Part shown: positions 14,438 through 17,951 of the stretch, in pieces | Numbering within the stretch: the stretch's first letter is position 1 | Layout of the letters: the number at the start of each line of letters is the position of its first letter | Assembly (NCBI GenBank): GCA_023248615.1 | Contig: JAHFEI010000010.1 | Coordinates: forward strand, 1-17,951 | DNA length: 17,951 nt | Direction of reading: 5' to 3' | Source: Nitrospinales bacterium | Lineage (GTDB): Bacteria > Nitrospinota_A > UBA7883 > JACRGQ01 | Translations under genes and position numbers: made by a program | The notes under the pieces: generated by a model | What the model was told of the DNA's origin: nothing | The model's input: only the letters and a program-made list of their open reading frames with translations | The model's database searches: none

Positions 14438-14467
14438 ATTATATACCCCCCGCGCTTTTATCCCCAA
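14438..14467 (-). promoter_or_regulatory. Sigma70-like promoter for the small membrane protein
   Basis: Minus strand: -35-like TTGGGG (14467-14462), 18-base spacer, perfect -10 TATAAT (14443-14438). The predicted start, about 14431, is only five bases before the ATG at 14426. No Shine-Dalgarno is visible. The same 84-base gap must hold the promoter or leader of the divergent GT-C gene, for which I see no clear hexamers. Confidence 0.4.
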
Positions 14468-14510
14468 ACTGACCGCTCGGAGCCGGGCCAAACCGGAGTA
14501 AGATTAGGCA

Positions 14511-16205
14511 ATGGCGCACGAACGGGCAGTGAAAAACATCTCCGCACTTTTCCTGGCTTTGCCCCTAATCGGCGCGGCACAGTTTATCGCGGCCAATGCC
14601 GTTTCCATCCGCGCATCGGTATTGTTTGGCGGCGTGGCGCTTGTCTGCTGGGGCGCAGGACTGGGCTGGGTGGCGGCGACCAAGGGGATTTTTTCTGGGC
14701 TTCCCCGGCGCGGGCTGGCGGTTCTCATACCATTCGCAATTTGGATGTTGTGGCTTTCATCCATGCCGCCGTATTTCAGGGACGACCTGATAATCCATCT
14801 TGCCTACCCAAAGTACCTGCTACATGCGGGGAAATGGGTTTTCATCCCGTTTCAGCACGGCACGGCAAACCCGAACATGCTTGTCCCGCTAAATATGGTT
14901 TTTGTAGCCGTAGGCATGGACTGGGCGGCATCCTTTATCCCCGCATTTTTTTCCATGGCAACCGCGCTACTTTTGGCGCATTGGGTCGCGATGGAACGTG
15001 GTGGCGTGTGGGGCTTGTTTTCGGCGGCGGCACTTTTAACCGTCCCGATTTTTTTTCGGCTTTCCACCACCGCCTATAACGACCCGGCAGTAATGTTTTT
15101 CTCGTGCGCTGGCGCTTTTTACTTCTGCCGGCTTGTTGCCGGAGATGGGGTTATGCCCGGGGTTTTCGGTGCCGTGTTGTTCGCTACCGGTAGCGCAATA
15201 AAGTACAACGCAGGGCTTTTGCTCGTGATGATGTTGGCGGCGCTGTTTTTCATGGGACGGCGCGTGACCGTTCGGGACAAGGTGCGCGTACTGGTTGTCG
15301 CGACGCTTGCGGTACTTTTGTCCTGCGGCCCGTGGTGGTTAAAACACGCCCAGGCAGGGCCACCGCCGCCAGTCGCCGGGCCTGCATTCAACGGGCCGAT
15401 ACAGGAGCGCATGGCCCTGTGCGGCGATTCCGCGCTGTGGGCGCTCACATCTCCGGTGCGGATTTTTTTTGAAGGTCGCGAAGGGAGTTCCTGCACTTTC
15501 GACGGGAGGCTGAACCCGCTTTTTCTTGTGCTTGGCCTCATCGCGCCGTTCCTCGTAGCGCGTTTTGCCGGATATCCGTTTTTAGCGGTTCCGGTTTTTT
15601 TATACATGCTCTTTTCAGCGCTGTCATTTTCCATCACCGCCAGGTACTTCCTGCCCATATTGCCATCGATGGTGTTCCTTTCGGCGGCGTTCCTGGCAGA
15701 GATTGCAAAGCGTGGATACTTGCGCACGGCAATGGCGGTGGCGGCGGCAGTCCTTACGCTGAACATGTGGTGGTATGTGGATTCCGCCAGGGGGTTTGCG
15801 GGCTGGGACTACCTGCTCTGCAAGGAATCGAAGGAGGATTTTTTAAGCCGAAGCGTCGCTTCGTACCGGGCAACATCTTTTGCCAACGCACACCTTAAAA
15901 AAAGCGACACCATCTACTTTGCATTTACCGGCAACCAAGTTTATTATGCTGATACGAATTACTATTACGATTCATTCTGGGATGGTACGACGCTGATGCG
16001 CCTGTTTAAGATGTCCCACGATGGTGAAAAAATATGCACGGAGCTTGCTGGCATGGGTTTTACTCATATGGTTTACCGCAGGGATATCATGGAAAGGTTC
16101 GTAACCGCAAACCGGTTGCAACCGGTTTTTGCGGATTTTAGCCAGAGGTGCTCCCGCACGCTTTACGAGGATAACGCCACTACCCTTGTGGCTTTGGGTA
16201 GCTGA
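14511..16205 (+). CDS. GT-C fold membrane glycosyltransferase (GT39/ArnT-like), candidate arabinofuranosyltransferase
   Basis: Polytopic enzyme expected to transfer a sugar from a polyprenyl-phosphate donor to an acceptor on the periplasmic side. 564 residues; about ten or more hydrophobic segments up to residue 420, then a soluble C-terminal domain. Seen: an acidic pair in the first large loop (FRDDLIIHLAYPKYLLHAGK, D91-D92, the GT-C catalytic position), a second loop YNDPAVMFF (D191), the GSAIKYNAG block with K231 common in GT39-like enzymes, and ITARYFLPILP (R378) before the C-terminal domain. No close match to the mycobacterial Emb or Aft proteins can be claimed by eye. Adjacency to the DPA genes suggests D-arabinofuranose as donor sugar; that is inference. 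GGAG lies about 12 bases before the ATG. It is nine bases upstream of the metalloprotease, probably in one transcript. Confidence 0.75.
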   Translation: MAHERAVKNISALFLALPLIGAAQFIAANAVSIRASVLFGGVALVCWGAGLGWVAATKGIFSGLPRRGLAVLIPFAIWMLWLSSMPPYFRDDLIIHLAYPKYLLHAGKWVFIPFQHGTANPNMLVPLNMVFVAVGMDWAASFIPAFFSMATALLLAHWVAMERGGVWGLFSAAALLTVPIFFRLSTTAYNDPAVMFFSCAGAFYFCRLVAGDGVMPGVFGAVLFATGSAIKYNAGLLLVMMLAALFFMGRRVTVRDKVRVLVVATLAVLLSCGPWWLKHAQAGPPPPVAGPAFNGPIQERMALCGDSALWALTSPVRIFFEGREGSSCTFDGRLNPLFLVLGLIAPFLVARFAGYPFLAVPVFLYMLFSALSFSITARYFLPILPSMVFLSAAFLAEIAKRGYLRTAMAVAAAVLTLNMWWYVDSARGFAGWDYLLCKESKEDFLSRSVASYRATSFANAHLKKSDTIYFAFTGNQVYYADTNYYYDSFWDGTTLMRLFKMSHDGEKICTELAGMGFTHMVYRRDIMERFVTANRLQPVFADFSQRCSRTLYEDNATTLVALGS

Positions 16206-16214
16206 CGGGAAACC

Positions 16215-17822
16215 ATGAAAAGGACAATGCATTTCTTGCTGGCGTTATCCGCCGTCTTCCTTTTCGCCTGTAGCGGCGGTGGCTCATCTTCGTCTTCGTC
16301 TTCATTGGGCAGTTCCTCCGCTTCCGGCGGCTCGTGCTCCGGGTCGAACACGCTTTCTGCAAGCGGCGGAAGCTCCATCACCATAAGCGGCACCGCCCAG
16401 TACGAAAATCGCACCTACGATAAAACCGGGTTCACAGGCGTTGATTGCCTGCCTATACGGTACGCAAAGGTGCAAGTAATGCAAAACGGCGCCGTATCCG
16501 CCTCTGCCGTGACCGATGCCTCCGGCAACTTTTCCGTATCGTCCGGCATTGCCGCAGGAAGCGTCTACGTGCGCGTGGTTAGCGATGCCGGTTCCCCATT
16601 CTCCGCCATTGTGCAGGACAACCGCGATTCATCCACATACTCCGTAAGGTCTGCCGATATCACCGCCAAATCCGGCGAAACGTGGACGGCCAAGCTGGCC
16701 GCCAGCGTAACGGATGTGGGACAGGTTTTTAATATTTTCGATAACATTATAAAAACGCAGGACGTGCTGAAAAACCTTTCCGGCACCGCCGCGCCGCTGA
16801 TAACCGCATACTGGTATTCTGGCAAGACGGAAGGGACCTACTATTCATATTCCGGCGCAAAGCACATAATCGACCTGCTGGGAAAAACTACCGACTCCGA
16901 CGCTTACGACGACAGCGTAATCCTCCATGAGATGGGGCATTACGCCGCCCAGGTTTATTCCAAAGACTCATCGCCGGGCGGCACCCACCGCCTAACGGGA
17001 CACTACGATATCCGGCTTACATGGTCGGAGGGGTGGGCATCGTTCTTCGGTAGCCTTGTAAAAAGCAAATATTCCGAAGCAACCCCGCAATGGTACGTGG
17101 ATACCAACGGCACGTCCGGTACCGGTGCTTCCACCCTGCTTTTCTCCTTCGATATCGATACCCCCTCCTACTCCACGTTGGCTGTGGGCGCGGATAACGA
17201 GGTTGCCGTATCCAATGTCTTGTGGCACATCTATGCGTCACCGGCAGACAGCACGCACCTGGCGTTGGGGTCGGATAAAATCTGGAAAGTTTTTGGGACG
17301 GATATCCCTGCGGCAACAACTGCGGACTTTGAAACGTTCTACGACAAGTGGGTAGCCAATGCGTACCCCTCGCTTGCCGCACTGCTTGCCGACAGGGCCA
17401 TCAAGTACGCGGCGGATAGCTATGAAAGCGATAACACCGCAGGAACTGCGCGCACCATTGCGGCTGGCACATCAGAGGTGCATACCTTCTTTCCCGCCAG
17501 TGATGTGGATTGGTTCCAAATCAGCGTTACCAGCGGCGCAACATATTCGTTCACAACTTCGGCGCTGGGCGACGGGGCGGATACGCTGTTGACGCTTTAC
17601 GATACCAACGGGACTACACAACTGGCACAGAGCGATGATATCGACTCCACGACGAAAGCGTCGAAAATCACCTGGGTGGCGAACGCGACAAAAACCGTCT
17701 ACATCAAGTGCGAGCCGTACCGCCCGTTAGTTTCCGGCGACATACTGTATAGCGCATCGGCTTCCAATCCCGTAGCGGTGGTGAAATACGGCTACTACAC
17801 CATCGCCGTCAGTAGCCCGTAA
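16215..17822 (+). CDS. Secreted lipoprotein zinc metalloprotease with Ser linker and C-terminal PPC domain
   Basis: Predicted envelope-anchored or released protease. 535 residues. Signal peptide with lipobox LFAC (C19), followed by a Gly/Ser-rich linker (about 20-55, including seven consecutive serines). A carboxypeptidase-regulatory-like beta domain comes next (about 56-160: ISGTAQYENRTYD..., VTDASGNFSVSSG). The catalytic domain contains HEMGH (238-242) and a downstream glutamate in TWSEGWASFF (E272), the HExxH...E pattern of gluzincins. A bacterial pre-peptidase C-terminal (PPC) domain (about 405-535: YESDNTAGTA, SDVDWFQISV, DTLLTLYDTNG) closes the protein, as is common in secreted peptidases. 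The peptidase family number cannot be given from sequence alone. A type II substrate is plausible, since gspD is present, but a lipidated N-terminus may keep it on a membrane. Confidence 0.8.
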   Translation: MKRTMHFLLALSAVFLFACSGGGSSSSSSSLGSSSASGGSCSGSNTLSASGGSSITISGTAQYENRTYDKTGFTGVDCLPIRYAKVQVMQNGAVSASAVTDASGNFSVSSGIAAGSVYVRVVSDAGSPFSAIVQDNRDSSTYSVRSADITAKSGETWTAKLAASVTDVGQVFNIFDNIIKTQDVLKNLSGTAAPLITAYWYSGKTEGTYYSYSGAKHIIDLLGKTTDSDAYDDSVILHEMGHYAAQVYSKDSSPGGTHRLTGHYDIRLTWSEGWASFFGSLVKSKYSEATPQWYVDTNGTSGTGASTLLFSFDIDTPSYSTLAVGADNEVAVSNVLWHIYASPADSTHLALGSDKIWKVFGTDIPAATTADFETFYDKWVANAYPSLAALLADRAIKYAADSYESDNTAGTARTIAAGTSEVHTFFPASDVDWFQISVTSGATYSFTTSALGDGADTLLTLYDTNGTTQLAQSDDIDSTTKASKITWVANATKTVYIKCEPYRPLVSGDILYSASASNPVAVVKYGYYTIAVSSP

Positions 17823-17951
17823 GCATCTATATTTTTTTGCCGCCGAAAGCAGGTCGGTGAACAATCCCATATTGCGGTAGCGCTCCATGGCAACGCCGCA
17901 CTTGCACCCGCGCTTCAGGGCGGACGTGCGGTGCAACGCCGCACCGATTAC
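17727..17951 (-). CDS. 3' end of an unidentified gene (partial, enters from right edge)
   Basis: A frame open from the right edge reads IGAALHRTSALKRGCKC, then MERYRNMGLFTDLLSAAKKY, with strongly G/C-rich third positions down to about 17839, as expected for this genome. After an A7 run (minus strand, 17838-17832) the frame continues for about 32 more codons inside the metalloprotease gene to a stop at 17727, with poorer codon usage. Slipping back one base at the A7 would end the protein at TAG 17829-17827, just five bases from the metalloprotease stop. I do not recognise the product. Confidence 0.4.
   Translation of the reverse strand, partial: VIGAALHRTSALKRGCKCGVAMERYRNMGLFTDLLSAAKKYRCLRATDGDGVVAVFHHRYGIGSRCAIQYVAGN

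Noticed and set aside
14014..14472. 152-codon plus-strand open frame opposite the small membrane protein
   Set aside because: Ser/Phe-rich mirror of Lys/Glu codons. The minus strand has a coherent membrane anchor and charged tail.
17891..17944. CAACGCCGCAC repeated twice, 43 bases apart, near the right edge
   Set aside because: Only two short copies in a high-GC coding-like stretch, in different codon phases; too little to call an array or site.

Overview
The window comes from a motile Gram-negative bacterium. It encodes flagellar P- and L-ring proteins, a type II secretion secretin, a lipoprotein with a clear lipobox, and both sigma54-like and sigma28-like promoters. The csrA-fliW pair, a FlgJ without a muramidase domain, and a complete set of decaprenylphosphoryl-arabinose genes point to a deltaproteobacterial-grade, Nitrospirota or Nitrospinota-like lineage. 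That placement is inference; no rRNA or tRNA gene is present to settle it.

Left part (1-10757, all minus strand, read right to left): a compact late-flagellar operon flgF-flgG-flgA-flgH-flgI-flgJ-flgN-flgK-flgL-csrA-fliW. Most junctions overlap by 1-4 bases or are separated by only a few bases. A sigma54-type promoter with an upstream direct repeat and dyad lies before flgF. A well-formed sigma28 (FliA) promoter sits in the flgK-flgL gap, its -35 element overlapping the flgK stop codon. flgL, csrA and fliW can therefore be made late, together with other filament-stage genes. CsrA and FliW, translationally coupled by an ATGA overlap, form the known translation-control switch for flagellin. Past fliW come a stretch of degenerate dispersed-repeat sequence, a hairpin terminator, a sigma70-like promoter and the 5' two thirds of gspD, which runs off the left edge.

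Middle (11045-13997, plus strand): three overlapping or abutting genes encode a DPPR-synthase-type UbiA prenyltransferase, DprE1 and DprE2. In mycobacteria this route makes decaprenylphosphoryl-D-arabinofuranose, the lipid-linked donor of D-arabinofuranose. DprE1 here has alanine at the position of the benzothiazinone-reactive cysteine.

Right part (14010-17951): a small lysine/glutamate-rich membrane-anchored protein (minus strand) faces the end of dprE2. Divergent from it are a 564-residue GT-C-fold glycosyltransferase, a plausible user of the arabinose donor, and, 9 bases later, a secreted lipoprotein metalloprotease with HExxH...E and a C-terminal PPC domain. The last bases hold the 3' end of an unidentified minus-strand gene whose reading frame may be altered at an A7 run.

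The most interesting hypothesis is that this Gram-negative makes a D-arabinofuranose donor beside its flagellar locus and uses it, through the GT-C enzyme, to decorate a surface structure such as flagella, pili or an envelope glycan.
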